The notes under the pieces: model-generated
The model's database searches: none
The model's input: only the letters and a program-made list of their open reading frames with translations
What the model was told of the DNA's origin: nothing
Part shown: one piece after another, positions 11,307 through 23,749 of the stretch
Position numbering within the stretch: position 1 is the first letter of the stretch
How the letters are laid out: every line of letters starts with the position of its first letter
Assembly: GCA_001661515.1 (NCBI GenBank)
Contig: LUVW01000001.1
Coordinates: 576,582-640,581 of the forward strand
Origin: Capniomyces stellatus
Lineage: Eukaryota; Kickxellomycota; Harpellomycetes; Harpellales; Legeriomycetaceae
Length of the DNA: 64,000 nucleotides
Direction of reading: 5' to 3'
Program-made: the position numbers and the translations under genes

Positions 11307-12758
11307 CTAGTTTGGTGTATCTGCTGGGGCTGGCTCATCGAGAAGTACGGTAGATGCCTCAGCTCCAGAGTCGGTAATTGTCACAACTTCAGGGTCAGTA
11401 ACTGTCACAACTCCAGAGTCGGTAATTGTCACAACTCCAGAGTCGGTGATTGTCACAGCTCCAGAGTCGGTAATTGTCACAGCTTCAGAGTCGGTAATTG
11501 TCACAGTGCTGCATGGCTCCGCAACGCATTCTTTTCCGGAATTGGTACATTGGCATCTTGTACACCCGCTATCTTCAAAGAACACATATGGCCCAAATTG
11601 ACTTACACAATCCCAGTATAATTTGGTATTTGAAGTTGTTGTGGTTGTGTTGGTGGTTGTGTCGGTGGTTGAGCTGGTGGTTGAGCTGGTGGTGGTGCAT
11701 GGCTCTGCAACGCATTCTTTTCCATATTGCGAGCAGTGGCATCTAGAGCAACCATTGTTTTCGTAGAATATTCCTGATCCAAATTCTTTTACGCAAGCCC
11801 AGTATTCCGCAGTGTCTGGGATAAAGGTGGATGAACTTGTGGTTGTTGTGGTCGATGTGGTGACATCAGTTGATGTGGTTACTGATGTTGATGTGAAAAC
11901 GCTTGTTGAGCTGCAAAGATTTGCTGAGCATGACTTTCCAGAACTACTACATGTGCATCTTGCACAGCCATCAAGTTCATAGAATATATCGGCTCCATAT
12001 TGTGCTAAACAGGCCCAGTATTCCGCAGTGTCTGGGATAAATGTTGATGTGAAAACGCTTGTTGAACTGCAAAGATTTTCTGAGCATGACTTTCCAGAAT
12101 CACTACATGTGCATCTTGCACAGCCATCAAGTTCATAGAATACCTCGGCTCCATATTGTGCTAAACAGGCCCAGTAATCCTCTGTGTGGGGTACTGAGGT
12201 AGTCACAACTGTCTCGGACACATCTTCACAGTGATCGTATAGGCAGACCATCCCATCAACGGTACAATAGCATTTTGTGACACCATCATAAGCCAGGAAG
12301 CTTCCGTGGCCATTGATAATAGCGCATTCATTATATCTTATCCAGTTCAGAGTAGGGACGGAGCTATCGGTGCTGGTTGCTGTTTCAGATGTATTGTCGC
12401 ACAAGGTTGTTATTGGGCAGTTCATACCCTCTTCGTCGCAATAGCATTTTGAACATCCGTCATTTGAGCCGAATATTCCAAATCCATTGATGCTGGCACA
12501 CTCGTGGAAATAGTCTCTGTCGAGCGTGAGTATTCTTGTGATTGTAGAAGATGGAAGGACGTCTGTTATTGTTACTGTTGAGGTAAATGGCAAAATTGAA
12601 AGCTCGTCTTCGCCGGTTTGCCCTGCTGGCATATCTGACACTTCAATACCAAAAGAACTTTTGTTGATAGTTGAAAATATATCTACGCCATCCGCCTTGA
12701 CCAAGCGGAATGCGACTTGGATTGCTGGTATGTACTTTAAAATTGATAAACACTTCAT
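11307..12758 (-). CDS. secreted protein with six 6-Cys modules and Thr/Ser linkers
   Basis: Unrecognised 483-aa single-exon protein starting at a true ATG (12756-12758). The N-terminus (MKCLSILKYIPAIQVAF) is signal-peptide-like. Six Cys modules follow at about 87-120, 145-177, 198-230, 250-282, 322-354 and 384-416. Modules 3-6 share the array C-x14-C-x2-C-x-C-x6-C-x4-C, preceded by Tyr-Trp and containing FGxxxF and GC(A/S/T)RC. Module 2 lacks the second Cys (DGVTKCYC). Modules 3 and 4 are nearly identical, showing recent duplication. Thr/Ser linkers of up to 30 residues separate later modules. Residues of about 418-466 are six copies of an 8-residue VTITDSGx unit, then a Pro/Ala/Asp end. The Cys spacing resembles VWC subdomain 1 or pacifastin-type inhibitors, but this is spacing only. 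Likely an extracellular adhesion or inhibitor-like surface protein (inference). Confidence 0.85.
   Translation of the reverse strand: MKCLSILKYIPAIQVAFRLVKADGVDIFSTINKSSFGIEVSDMPAGQTGEDELSILPFTSTVTITDVLPSSTITRILTLDRDYFHECASINGFGIFGSNDGCSKCYCDEEGMNCPITTLCDNTSETATSTDSSVPTLNWIRYNECAIINGHGSFLAYDGVTKCYCTVDGMVCLYDHCEDVSETVVTTSVPHTEDYWACLAQYGAEVFYELDGCARCTCSDSGKSCSENLCSSTSVFTSTFIPDTAEYWACLAQYGADIFYELDGCARCTCSSSGKSCSANLCSSTSVFTSTSVTTSTDVTTSTTTTTSSSTFIPDTAEYWACVKEFGSGIFYENNGCSRCHCSQYGKECVAEPCTTTSSTTSSTTDTTTNTTTTTSNTKLYWDCVSQFGPYVFFEDSGCTRCQCTNSGKECVAEPCSTVTITDSEAVTITDSGAVTITDSGVVTITDSGVVTVTDPEVVTITDSGAEASTVLLDEPAPADTPN
11352..11505 (-). repeat. 24-bp tandem repeats encoding VTITDSGx
   Basis: Six imperfect 24-bp units, seen on the + strand as CCAGAGTCGGTAATTGTCAC-like blocks, encode the C-terminal octapeptide array of the Cys-rich secreted protein. 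Confidence 0.9.
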
Positions 12759-15383
12759 TTTGACTAAAGCTCAGTGTGTTTCGATGAAGTAAGAAAAGAA
12801 AAAATTAGTTTGAATATGAATTGGTAGTAAAAAAATTAACCTATTTGTTATGAACTTGTATCAGGCTTAGTATCAAAGTTGTATTTAAGTATGTCTTGAT
12901 TGAAACCAACGATGCTAAGTGTTTAACTATGGAGAATTGTTTTTAATGTCTATAAGGTACAAGCCCTGTTCGTTGTATTTATACAAGTTGGGCTGCCTTT
13001 TTTTATTCCACCGTATAATCCATCAAAGCAAAGCTAAACTGTAATTGCATCAAGTAATTACGGTAGATATAACAGTCTAGATACTTTTACTACTTGACTT
13101 AACTTTCCTTTTTTACATTTGCCCATATATTAGACTTTGTTTTTAAAACTACTTTGTTCGTGTTAAATAAACCTGTGATTGGCGATCACAATGTATATGA
13201 TTTTTCTAATTGTGTTTTGAATTTGTGAAATGTACTGATTGAATTTTAAATGTCAGCTCTTTTTTTTTTTTATTGAAATAAATGTCAGTTCTTTATTTTA
13301 CACACCATTCATCGGAAATTATTGTTTTTTCTCTTTCCCTTTTTCTCTTTCCTTTTTTCTCTTCCTTTTTCTCTTCCTTTTTTTTGTGAATTAGCTATTA
13401 AATTTGCTTTAAATTCACAATTCAACTGTTAAAACCTAAAGTAGACTTCGATACTAATAATAGAGTTGCTAAAAAAGCATAAATAAAAGATGCTACGAGA
13501 ACAAGCTCTTTTTTTTCAAACTTGATAATCTGATACAAACTTTCTTTTTCGCCAACAAAGTCATTCGTTTGATTTTTGTCAACTGTTGATTGTTCAATTG
13601 TGCTGCTTTTTCTTGAACAATTTGACTAAACTGATTTAAACTGATTTGTCTTTACAAATACTTTTTTTTTGTCGAGTCCACTAACAAGGCTCAAGCTTGA
13701 CTTAAACTCACACATATTTGTACCTTTTCTCAATGTACCTAATAAAGTCCTTCCAACTAGACGTCTCTACTTCAACTGATTTTCACTCGCTTTGATTTAC
13801 TATACTCCTCCTGGATTACATTGTTCTTAATCTCCAAAAATTCCCGGTGGTGTTTTTAAATGACCCAGTCACGAGCAATTAAACCCTCGTGTGAACTTGA
13901 ACACTGATTATAGTGTATCATTTTGCGCTCCCCTACCCTCTATGTCATATGCAACCAGTGCTTAGTGATAAATACAGCTTTCCGTCTCATTCGCAAACAA
14001 TGGTATTTATGTTACCCGACATAGCGTTTCCTACTTCCGTACAAACCACTGTGTGTTTTATATACTATGCGCAGTCATGTAAGATTGTGTAGAGGCACTG
14101 AAAAAATATATAGTTAGAACAGTCATCCAGTACATTAGTAGGTTTTGCCAAACCGTATTTAAAAAAAATATATCATTATGTTTAAGCTCACCAACAGAAA
14201 TATAGCACACAGCCAACATCGGCTCCATCCAACCATGAATGACTAACTTTTGTAATGTGAATGTACACCTTGAATTTATTTTTTATCCCAGGCTAATCTA
14301 TTAATCTTTAACCTTTTATTTCTTTGCCACTTTTCTTTTGCTCCTCACTGCTGCTAAAAACGCTTGAATACATTTTCAAGTGCAATTTTATTAATCGTTA
14401 TTATTGAATTGTTGAATTGTTGTTTTTTGGTGTGAAGATTTTGAACAATCAAAACAAATAGCTGGACTAGATAAACTAGCCAATAATAACAGGATGTCCA
14501 GCAATGGATTTTACTTTGCAAGTTTGCATTATTATTTCGAAGAATCGCGTTTGAGCAAATATAATTTTTTTCCCCCACTCTGTTTAACCCATCTTTTTGT
14601 TTTTTTTTAGAAAGCTGACCACTGATATCAACATTTAGAAACCAAAAACATAAGCATTAATACACCCCTCACATAGAATAAGTCGGCTCAAACAATCCGA
14701 CAATTGAACTTGAAAGAAAATCGCAGCGTTAATGCTGTATGGATTTACAAGTTTGTTGCTTTTTTTCATCATCAGTTGCATAACTTTTGAACAGCACAAC
14801 TATCGACATGAGAGTTTCAGTTCAAATTTTTGTTTATGTAACCTAAATAGTGCTTAACCAACGACACTTTGTAAAATCACACTTTTCGCACCTGAGCAAA
14901 CAGCTCTTTTGCCTCGGGGAACATATACTTTTAAGATTCAAAAGTATATTCCTAGTAGTCAGACTGTACACGAGTATAATGTGTGGGAAAATGTACTTCG
15001 TATTCAAGGCCCCGCCAGGTCAGAAATTAAAACACGGCAAGCAACTTGACTTTTTTCATCTAAGTTGCCAAGTTTCGCAGGTTCATTTAATTATGTATGT
15101 ATTTATGTATGAATATGATTCATGTTTCACTGGTGTATATATGATTTCACTATTCATAAAAGTCTACACAACTAAACGCGCAGATTTAAAAGACGTAAAA
15201 ATGATAGCTTGATGGCTATTTTTTATAAAAAAATTGCACCAATGTTTTTTTTAAATCAATCAATTTGTTTGTTCCAAGTACCGTAAGCTTTATAGATAGT
15301 GAGGCTCGATGTTGAGCTAATTAGACGGAAGTTAAATAAACGCAGTGTCGAAACACGTTATAAAATAAGCTACATTAGATAAA
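12759..15383. other. 2.6-kb spacer, no gene seen
   Basis: Upstream region of the Cys-rich secreted gene and downstream region of the aminoacylase gene. It contains a strong pyrimidine tract of TTTTTCTCTTCC-type units at about 13325-13385. Open frames here (longest 120 codons at 14850-15212) have no recognisable domain. Confidence 0.55.
13325..13385. repeat. polypyrimidine tandem tract
   Basis: Repeated C/T units (CTCTTTCCTTTTT, CTCTTCCTTTTT) form about 60 bp of nearly uninterrupted pyrimidines on the + strand. Confidence 0.85.
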
Positions 15384-17180
15384 TTAGTCGGATACATTGG
15401 CCAACTCCTCAACCAATCTTGAGTAGAAGCTGATGCCGAACAAAAACTCTGATTCAATGATATACTCATCGTGATCATGCGCCAATGTTGGGTGGAATCT
15501 TATTGGGCTGAATCCAATGGCGGGTATCCCCACTCTACGAGAATGCTTGGCATCAGTAGTCGCAGGGAATGTGACGTTGTAATAGCCCATGTCGTTCTCC
15601 TTCAGGACTTTGTAGAGCGAATTAATGAAGGGATTATTATCATCAATGCTGGTTACAGGGTTGGACGTTTCATGGTTGAAAAACTCCAACTCAACGCCAT
15701 TGGTGTCCGCTAGCTCTTGAAGCCAACTCCTAAACTTTTTAATGTCTGTGATTGGTGAAACTTTAATATCAAATACCGCAGAGTAGGTTGCTGGAACAAC
15801 ATTCTGCTGCTTTCCTCCCTCCAAAACAGTCAAGTTTACGCTTGTAATCTCGCCTTGTTTTATAAGCTTTGCCGGCCCAAGAGCTTGAAGGTCATCATAG
15901 CACTTTTCTCTCAAAGCCATAAGCTCATTGATTATTGGTAACAATTTCTCAATTGCTGTTCCCTCAATGAACTGGCTGCCATGCCCAGTATTTCCGTGTG
16001 CTGTAAGCTTTATAGGACTAATTGTGGTTATTATTTAAGTTACATGTTTTATTTATTTTATCGGTTAATTAACTAGTCAGTAATCCAAGCTGCTAGTATT
16101 AAAGTCCTTCAGAAACTTGAAATTTTTTGCTTATCCGCCCAGTATATGGCTATGTTTAATTACCAGTTAATTCTTTCGGCGTTAATTACAAAAACTTTAT
16201 CGACTGGCGATGGATATCCCTCGTTAATGTCAAACCCTGCATTCAAAGCCTTGAACTCTTCTGTTTGAACCAAAGCACCAGCCCCATCAAAGCCTCCTAT
16301 CTCTTCGTCTGGGTTGAATAGCAAGTATACGTTTCTCTTTAGCTGCTTCCCTGACTTTTTAATTTCCCTCAATGCCTCTAAATAGCTACTCGCGGAGTTT
16401 GGTGTTATTTTTATATTTGTAATTAGTAAGTATATACATATTTTACTATCAAGTGCCGAATTCCACAATTCAAATCCAAGTATTTGCTACTATCTATATA
16501 TCAAGCAGTTACCAGCTTCCAGTTATTTTCATGTCCTGGGATCCACGAGCATAGATTCGATAACTACCATCATCCATTCTTACTCTTTCAGCACCAAATG
16601 GATCATAGCTCCATTTTTCCTATGTGTATATAGCAACCTCGTCCAGTTTAGCAAGCAATCTTAGATTTACATCTGATCGAATAAAAATAGAATAAGTACT
16701 CTCCAAGTCTATTGGGTTTTCTATTATTTGCTTGATTACCTCAAAAACTGGAACTACGTCGGTGTGTGAACTAAACAATACGGACTTTAGGCTTGGGTCT
16801 GATCCCTCGAGCTTTAGAATTACACATGGCTTCCCTTGTACTGGCTAATAATTGTTATTATTATTGGTGTTATTATTATTATTAATGGTATTAATAATAC
16901 TATTGTTACTGTTGTTGTTAAACGTACTTCAGTTGTTTTTAGGCAAATATGAAAAAATCATATAAGCAAATAGAAATAATACTTTTAAAACAACTACTGC
17001 TTTGTAAATGAACAGCGTGCATACCTCAACAATTTGGTGCTCAAGTCCTATCTCAATAGCCTGGTTGACCAGATACTCTGCACAGCTTTTATAATCTGGC
17101 TCAGGGTGAACTGTCTTGATTCTCAAGTACTCTCTGAATCTCTTGACCGGTGCTGTTTCTGGTACTGTCTCTTGTGTCAT
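15384..17180 (-). CDS. ACY1: aminoacylase-1 (M20 family metallopeptidase)
   Basis: Five exons read on the minus strand: 17180-17025, 16844-16740, 16619-16513, 16388-16164 and 16017-15384. They encode 408 aa, the same length as human aminoacylase-1, a cytosolic zinc enzyme that deacylates N-acyl amino acids. Exon 1 carries FREYLRIKTVHPEPDY. All family metal and catalytic positions are present: His79 in SSHTDVVPVF, Asp116 in YARGSQDMK, the catalytic Glu pair 152-153 in NPDEEIGG, Glu180 in INEGYP, and His378/His380 in LAHDHDEY. GHGSQF (human RPGHASRF) and TSVNLTVLEGG are also conserved. All introns are GT..AG. Two junctions split a TG|T Cys codon. The exon 3/4 junction adds two residues relative to the human protein (MKITGSCSSYLEAL), so that edge is the least certain. 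Divergent from the mitochondrial carrier gene. Confidence 0.93.
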
Positions 17181-19020
17181 TATCTTCTTTGTATATATTA
17201 TGCTTTATTGAACTTTTTTGAAGTTAAAAACAATATGTCAATGCCTTTTTTTTCTTGTCAACTTTCCGCATCACTTTTATACTTTTGAGCAAGAAAATAT
17301 TAAACATTGCCATCTATATCTACTTTCAGCTAAATTACACATTTTGAAAAAAAAACAATATTTTCGCATGCTTGGGTTTGAAACATACTCTAAAGATGGT
17401 GATACAAGACACAACGCTAACATTATACCAACTGCAACTGATGAAACATAAAATCCAACCAAAACTGTAAATTTTACTGTCGTCACTGATTTAAATTGGT
17501 ATATCAAACACATATAATTGCCTTGAGTTCAGCATTTAGCCTTTTCTGCTACTGTTTCAGGTGCTTTCACATCATTTTGACTGACCTCACGCCTCCAATT
17601 CATAAAGTTTGTATTTTATGAATATTAAAATACCAAAGAATTCTAATATAGGCATACTAAGCGTAAGTTTAAAACGATCTCACTGAAATCAAACCAAGTT
17701 TCATCGACTGTGTTGGTTTGTATCAAATACCCCCTATCATTTTAATTTCTGCCTAACTTCAGCTACTTTATAGTTGGCCTTTTGTGTAATATTTTATTTC
17801 AACCTATAAACTTGTAATATTGTTTACAAAACTTGCTACTAAAAAACAACTAGTGGTAGCTATTTGTCTGTGCTTTTTTCAACTTTGGGTCAGAAAACAG
17901 AAATATCTATTTTTCAAAAAAAAAAGAAAGAAAAAAATACCCCCCACTCTGACGTGAATTCATTTAATCATCCAAAAAAAAAAAATGATCGCTGTATGCT
18001 TCAAAGCATCGACAATTGCGCTGATTTCCAAATTTTATCGATGGCCCCTTTCACTCGCCTCTACTAGTACCGAAACATGTGTATCTTATATGCCACAGAT
18101 ATATAGACAGAGATGCACCATTTTGTGGGGCTTAACGGTTATTGTCTGCTTGAAAGAAAAAGAATATTGTGAGTTGATGTTGATGTTGACATTGAAGGAT
18201 GTTGATGTTGAGGAATGTTGGACAATATTCCCCTTAAACTGGATTACATCGACATACATAATAACCATTGCATAGCCGTGAATTTAATTTGAAACTGATG
18301 TCATAGTTTATCGAAATAAATTATAGGATTTTAGCCAAAAAAGAATACCAACTCAAGTCCAAAAAGATAGCTTCAAGACATCAACAATTGGTTTGTATCG
18401 GACTTGAAATAGCGAAACAAAGCCCAACCCCATCGAAAAGACCAAAAGACATTTAGGGATTGTGAACCAACTTTGGATAATCACAATCTAATTCTGCCAA
18501 AACTAAAGAACCCCAAAAAAAATAGTACTATTGATAGAGGCAACAGAGTGATATTTAATTAGGCATTTAGAAAATTGCTGAAGATTCTTTAATTGGTAAT
18601 AATGGGTTAATGAAATCACATTAAGAGTTATTTGATGTAATAAACCAAAAAAAGAAAACCAAAGACAGAAAAAAAAGCAAAAAGCAAATTAAAATCAAAA
18701 AAAATCTAGTCGAATGAAGAGTTCAATCACAAAGCAGCAATAAAAAAAGACTTAAATACGCTTCAATAAAGAGAAAAACTTGATACGCCAAAATTCACAT
18801 TTAAACAAAAAAAGTTTGGTGAAAAAAAAAAAAGAAAAAAAAGAAAAAAAAGATCAGTGGTAAAACAAAGGTAAACGGAATTGAAGAAAAAAAGCAAAGT
18901 GTAATGTAGTGTAGTTAGGAAGCATCTTTCAGTCACTTCCCTTTTTGCTTAATTTTTAAGTAAAATATCCTTAACAAGCCGCATTCGAGCTATTGAGTAA
19001 GGCCTAGCTTTAAATCGACA
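17181..19020. other. divergent intergenic region, no gene seen
   Basis: 1.8 kb between the 5' ends of the aminoacylase and carrier genes. A GATGTTGATGTTGA microsatellite-like run lies at about 18175-18213, and A-rich AAAAAGAAAAA runs at about 18650-18860, close to the carrier start. No supported coding sequence. Confidence 0.55.
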
Positions 19021-20179
19021 ATGTCTTTGAAAATCGAACAAAAAAGTACACTTCTACCGGCTGGGGTGATTGAACTAATGTCAGGGACGATGGGAGGATG
19101 GGCACAAGTAGTAGTTGGACATCCATTTGACACATTAAAAGTATGATTCATTGTGTGTATATATATATATATATATACATTACTCAAAGTAACATTTATT
19201 TAAAGAGTAAAGAGTAGATTGAATGGGCTAGATTTGTGAAGCTAGAAATAGTAGTAATGGTGTTATTGATGTTAATAGGTTAGAATGCAAACACAGCCAT
19301 CTCCACCAATATTCAATAGCTCAATGGATTGTTTAAAAAGTACATTAAAAAATGAAGGGGTATGTATAATTCACATGTTACTTTACCAATGCTAGAAATC
19401 GGTGTATTTGATCTTGGTATTGCTATTTTCTAACCATAAAATCGAATGGACAAATGCGGGGTCTGTAGGTAAAGGGTTTGTATAAGGGGATAGCCTCGCC
19501 AATGATGGGAATTGGATTTTGCAATGCCGTAGTTTTTTCAGCAAATGGATTTTTTGTGCAGCAATTCAAAACATTTCGCAAGTCGCAACAGCTGTCTTTG
19601 ACCGACAAATCGATAGCTGGAGGTCTTGCTGGAGGTGTTATGGCCTTTTTGAATTGTCCTGTTGAACTTTTAAAGGTGAAACTGCAAACACAGTCTCTTG
19701 CTGTGAGCGAGGCTGAAAGGTATAAAGGCGTGCTTGACTGTGGCGTGCGAACGTTTAAAGAGCGCGGTATACAAGGGCTGTATCGAGGACTTGGAATAAC
19801 GATTTTAAGAGAATTACCAAGCTATACAGCCTATTTTGGTTGCTACGAATCTTTAAAGAAACTGTTTATCTATATGAGGCCAGCCAGCTCTGTCAAAGAA
19901 AATACTAGTACTGCCTTTGAAATGTTTATGGCTGGTGGTTTCAGCGGAATCGCTGCTTGGCTAGTAGCCTACCCCCAAGACATTGTAAAGAGTCGGTTGC
20001 AAATGGATTACAAATACTCGAGCACTAGACTTTGCATTGCAGCTTTGCAAAACGAAGCCAGAACCATGGGGTACAAGATATACCTAAATGGATTTGGCCC
20101 TACTATTTTGAGAGCCTTCCCTGCAAATGCTGCTACTTTTGTTGCGTATGAATGGACAAAGAAACATTTGGACTTTTAA
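19021..20179 (+). CDS. mitochondrial carrier (SLC25), carnitine/basic amino-acid type
   Basis: Three exons, 19021-19140, 19279-19359 and 19469-20179, give 303 aa, the standard carrier size. It has three repeats, each with the PxDxxK/R signature followed by a Leu/Arg/Gln motif: HPFDTLKVRMQTQ (Pro35), CPVELLKVKLQTQ and YPQDIVKSRLQ. The second signature has Glu in place of Asp (PVELLK), which is allowed. EGVKGLYKG, GIQGLYRGLG and a C-terminal region rich in small residues (FPANAATFVAYEW) place it among carriers related to acylcarnitine (Crc1/SLC25A20), ornithine (Ort1) and Ymc1/SLC25A29. The exact substrate cannot be set from sequence alone. Both introns are GT..AG in phase 0, and intron 1 contains a (TA)n run. 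Acts in the mitochondrial inner membrane. Confidence 0.92.
19157..19178. repeat. (TA)n microsatellite in carrier intron 1
   Basis: TATATATATA run of about 22 bp within intron 1 of the carrier gene. Confidence 0.9.
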
Positions 20180-20220
20180 TACACCTCTACTCAGTACCCA
20201 CATATTCATTCTACGCGCCT

Positions 20221-20250
20221 AGTTTTTTATTTTATTTTATTTTATTTTCT
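20221..20250. repeat. (TTTTA)n microsatellite
   Basis: Five TTTTA-type units in the short convergent spacer between the carrier and SCP2 genes. Confidence 0.85.
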
Positions 20251-20401
20251 GTCTAATTAATATCAACGAAATAAAGTGTGGTAAAGTAGAATAGTATAGT
20301 ATCGCTGCAACACTCATTTCTAAAAGAATTTAAAAAAAACCCTCACTTGATACATAACATATCTGCAAAATATATAAACTACGTTACAAGTTAAAATAAA
20401 T

Positions 20402-21485
20402 CTAGAGCTTGGAGCTGATCTGGTTTGGCTTCGCCAACTGAAACACGCTGTCGAGTGACATTGCAGCAACAATGTTGCCTTGTATTTTCAATTTGCCCCT
20501 AATAAATGCGCTTTGGCCGCTCAGTTTTCCTCCAACTAACAACCCAAAATCGTCTTTATTACACGTTATTATAATGTCATACTTTCGGTTGTTTTCTTTT
20601 GCTGTTCCCTCAAGAACATACTCGCCGGTATTCTTTTTAGTCAGGTCTAGCGTGTAGCTTATGAATTGTTTTGGTTGCTCCGGTTTCGTAATGTTGAATT
20701 GGACAACAGAATTCACCTCATCCAAAAACTCCTTTTTTTTTGAATCACTTTGCCCCGAAATTGTTTGCTTAATCTGGTTAAAGAAAGCTACTGTCTTTTC
20801 AAACTCGCTATCAACAGCCTTATTCTCTGCTACACCCGCGTCTCCTTCTCCAACACTTTTTGCGTCCAAATACTTTAACAATCTGTGGATTTGCAACCCT
20901 AATGTCATATCACCTTTTATTTCCATTTTCCCTGAAATAAACGCCTCCATGGCTTTGGTTTTCCTTTTAATGATGTTGTCAAGAGTAACGTCGTCGCAAA
21001 TCATCACAATATCCGGCTTCACTGGGCTTGAGTGCAGCAAGCTAAGCGACCTTTGTGCATCTGCTGTTGAGCAAGCAAGCTGTGGCGTGTTTTTCAAGTC
21101 TAGTGACCAGTACGACTTTTTGTTTGTCTTTACTGACCTAACCTCAAAAACAAATATGCCGTTTACCTACCACAAGTTTGTACATGTATATATGTATATT
21201 GTAGAACTCGCCTCTAGCTGCATGCATACACCCCTTTCTTTCTTTTTCCCCTTCATCATTACTGCTTTTTTTTTAACACACTGTTGATATAATACAGGTA
21301 TGTGTATTGTACTTCAAGTGTCCTATATTGTGGACTCGTGCTGTCGATAAAATAGTGAAAACTGAAATTACCTTTTCCAGAACTGCGGCTTTCTTTTCCG
21401 AGCCGAGACCGCCTAGTCGCTCTGATAACTTGAACAGACTCTTTGCGCACACATAATCTTTTTCCAAATCGGCCTGGTTACTCAT
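20402..21485 (-). CDS. peroxisomal tandem SCP2 sterol/lipid-carrier protein
   Basis: Two exons, 21485-21372 and 21166-20402 (minus strand), encode 292 aa. The protein is two SCP2 lipid-binding folds in a row. The first spans about residues 15-135: VNGIFVFEVRSV, then SYWSLDL, then DIVMICDD, and the pocket helix IHRLLKYLDAK after the GKMEIKGDMTLGLQ strand-helix motif. The second spans about 160-288: VVQFNI, SYTLDLTKK, YDIIITCNKDDF, GKLSGQSAFIRGKLKIQGN, AMSLDSVFQLAK. A linker rich in Ala, Gly, Glu and Asp joins them. The final residues are Ser-Lys-Leu before the stop, a perfect PTS1 signal, so import into peroxisomes is expected. SCP2 domains bind fatty acyl-CoA and sterols and support peroxisomal lipid oxidation. 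The intron (21371-21167) is GT..AG, phase 0, joining LEK to VNGIF as in other SCP2 proteins. Confidence 0.93.
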
Positions 21486-23749
21486 TTCCTTTTATATATA
21501 GCTATGATTGCTTTTGCCTTTGTATGTACACTTTTAATTATGGGTATCTATATGATTATTTATCTGTATAGAATACCTAATTCGGCAATGTTGATATACG
21601 TAAAATATAGCTGCTGTGTTCTCCAACCCTCTATTTATACGCTATATTTGACTGTCTGATTATCGATTGTTCGCTATTATTTATTTTTTTGCGTATCTTT
21701 TATTCTCTTTAATAAAAATATTAGCCAAACTTGACTACGTTTCGACGGCTAATGTTGGTTTGAAAGGTGACACATTAATCAATAGAAATCAAAATTACTG
21801 ACTGGAACAGTTTTACTTTTATTTTTTGCTTATCTTGATGAACAATGAAAACTAAAACAGCAGTCAATTCACCAATTTACTAATTTACTTTATCTATCTT
21901 GGATTTCTAAAACAACCCGCTTTACTTGTTTTAGTTTTAACTTGCTTTGCATTTTACATTTTTTATTTTCTCACGTAATATTTATCACATCTCAAAATTT
22001 CATCTCATTTCCTCCTTTTTAATTTGGCTCAATTAGTTCATTTTGCATGACTTTTAGGTATTTGATTGACCCACCTTTCAATTGGAATCGTAACACCATT
22101 GATGTTGGTCAATACACGTGATTTTTTTAACCTATTTTAAGCTCGGTTGAAATCCAAACGCTTTCTCTCATGTTTCAATTAGCAGTTATTTTTATTGAAG
22201 CTAAGCAGCAACTATTTTTATTCTGTTAACAAAATCCTGATTAAAATGTAATTTACTGTTTGAAGTTCCTGATTTTGAACTCTCGACTTAAAACCAAACG
22301 AACTAAAATTTACTCATGCTGGTCAAAAACAATCAATAATAATAAAAAATAATATACCAAAGAAGTTTCAGCCATTTAACTTTAATATCCTACCCCCCCC
22401 TATTCACTTTAATATAGTTCAAACATTGATTTGCGGTTATGTAGTCAAAACTATTATTGCCAACTAATAGACCTGCTCCACTTTATAAGTCTATCATCCA
22501 ATAGGTCTTTCCCCGTTTGGGTTGTTTTGATTGATTCTCTATTTCACGGCTTATTTACCAATACGCCTTGATTACGATTTACTCGGCTGTTACTCTAATC
22601 TTGTCAAATTAGAAATAACCCGCAAAGCAATGATTTTGCTTAAATCAGGCAATTCATAAACAATACTTGATACGCTTGAAATGAAAAAAATGGTGTTTTA
22701 TTCTCACATTTCCAAACAGATATAGTGAATGTGTAAATAATAGTGGGCTAAGGTTCCGTGGTGTTAAGAGGACATCTTAGACCTTATAGCCGGGATGTGC
22801 TTGCTACCTTTGTACCAGTCGACTAATAAACACATTGGCCTGTACCCGTGACCGAATGTCAACTTTTAAATAGCTGACATCCAAGGTAAAGACAACAAAG
22901 CATTGATATTTGGACTGTGGGTATGAACAATATACATCTGAAGAAAGTATGAAACACAAGTAGCTGGCCCAGCTCCTGAAACATTCAAAATCTCAAGAGT
23001 GGGTCGATTGGCAACGATTGTAGCTCAAACACATGAACAAATGATACATAACACATACTGTTACTGGAAACCAAGATCACTTCACCAGTTATTTAGTCAA
23101 CAGAGGTTGATTTACTTATTCTGATTACTCTCTACTGTTTAAAAACACCACCTCATATCACAAAAATCGTGTTACATCAAACAGTACCTTGGTTATAGTT
23201 TAGAAGCATACTTTGAATGCCCAAGCAAGTTCTTGGTTCTCTAAGGTTTCCAAGAATTATCCTACCTTTTTTATTGTAAAAAAAGTTTAAGATAACTATT
23301 TTACCAAAATAGCATTATAATACTTTTACTGAAAATACTTGGATAACCTTGCTTTAATACAAACCTGCAAAATCGAAACTTGGTGTAATTATCTGTACCA
23401 TGGCTGTAGATCAAAGGTGAAAAAAAAGGCATGGCTAGTATCTGTTGGTAGTTAACATAATACTCCCCTGAAAAAAAACACTTTGATAAACATCAAAGGT
23501 CCAAAGCTTTCAAAATATAAGATTATTCAAAATAGTTGACACTTTTTTTTTCGTAGAAAAAAAGAGCAAAGTGAGAAAGATAAAACAGTTAAAGAAAGAA
23601 TATATCAAATCCGAAGACTTAACTGTACGACCAACTGAATAAATAAAAGCAAAAGAAAAAGCAGAAAACGAAAACGAAAGGCAAAAGCAAAGCAAAACTC
23701 TGCTTTAGTAGAAGCTTGAATATAGTAATTCTGTTAGAAATATGAAAGC
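21486..23749. other. 2.3-kb divergent spacer, no gene seen
   Basis: Lies between the 5' ends of the SCP2 and TatD-family genes. AT-rich, with a short C7-8 run at about 22393. No supported gene on either strand; A-rich sequence precedes the TatD start. Confidence 0.55.

Noticed and set aside
14850..15212. 120-codon + strand open frame
   Set aside because: No recognisable motif, no codon bias, AT-noise composition; could not be supported as a gene.
20661..21287. 208-codon + strand open frame
   Set aside because: Antisense to the SCP2 gene and its intron; no features, while the minus strand has a clear family match.
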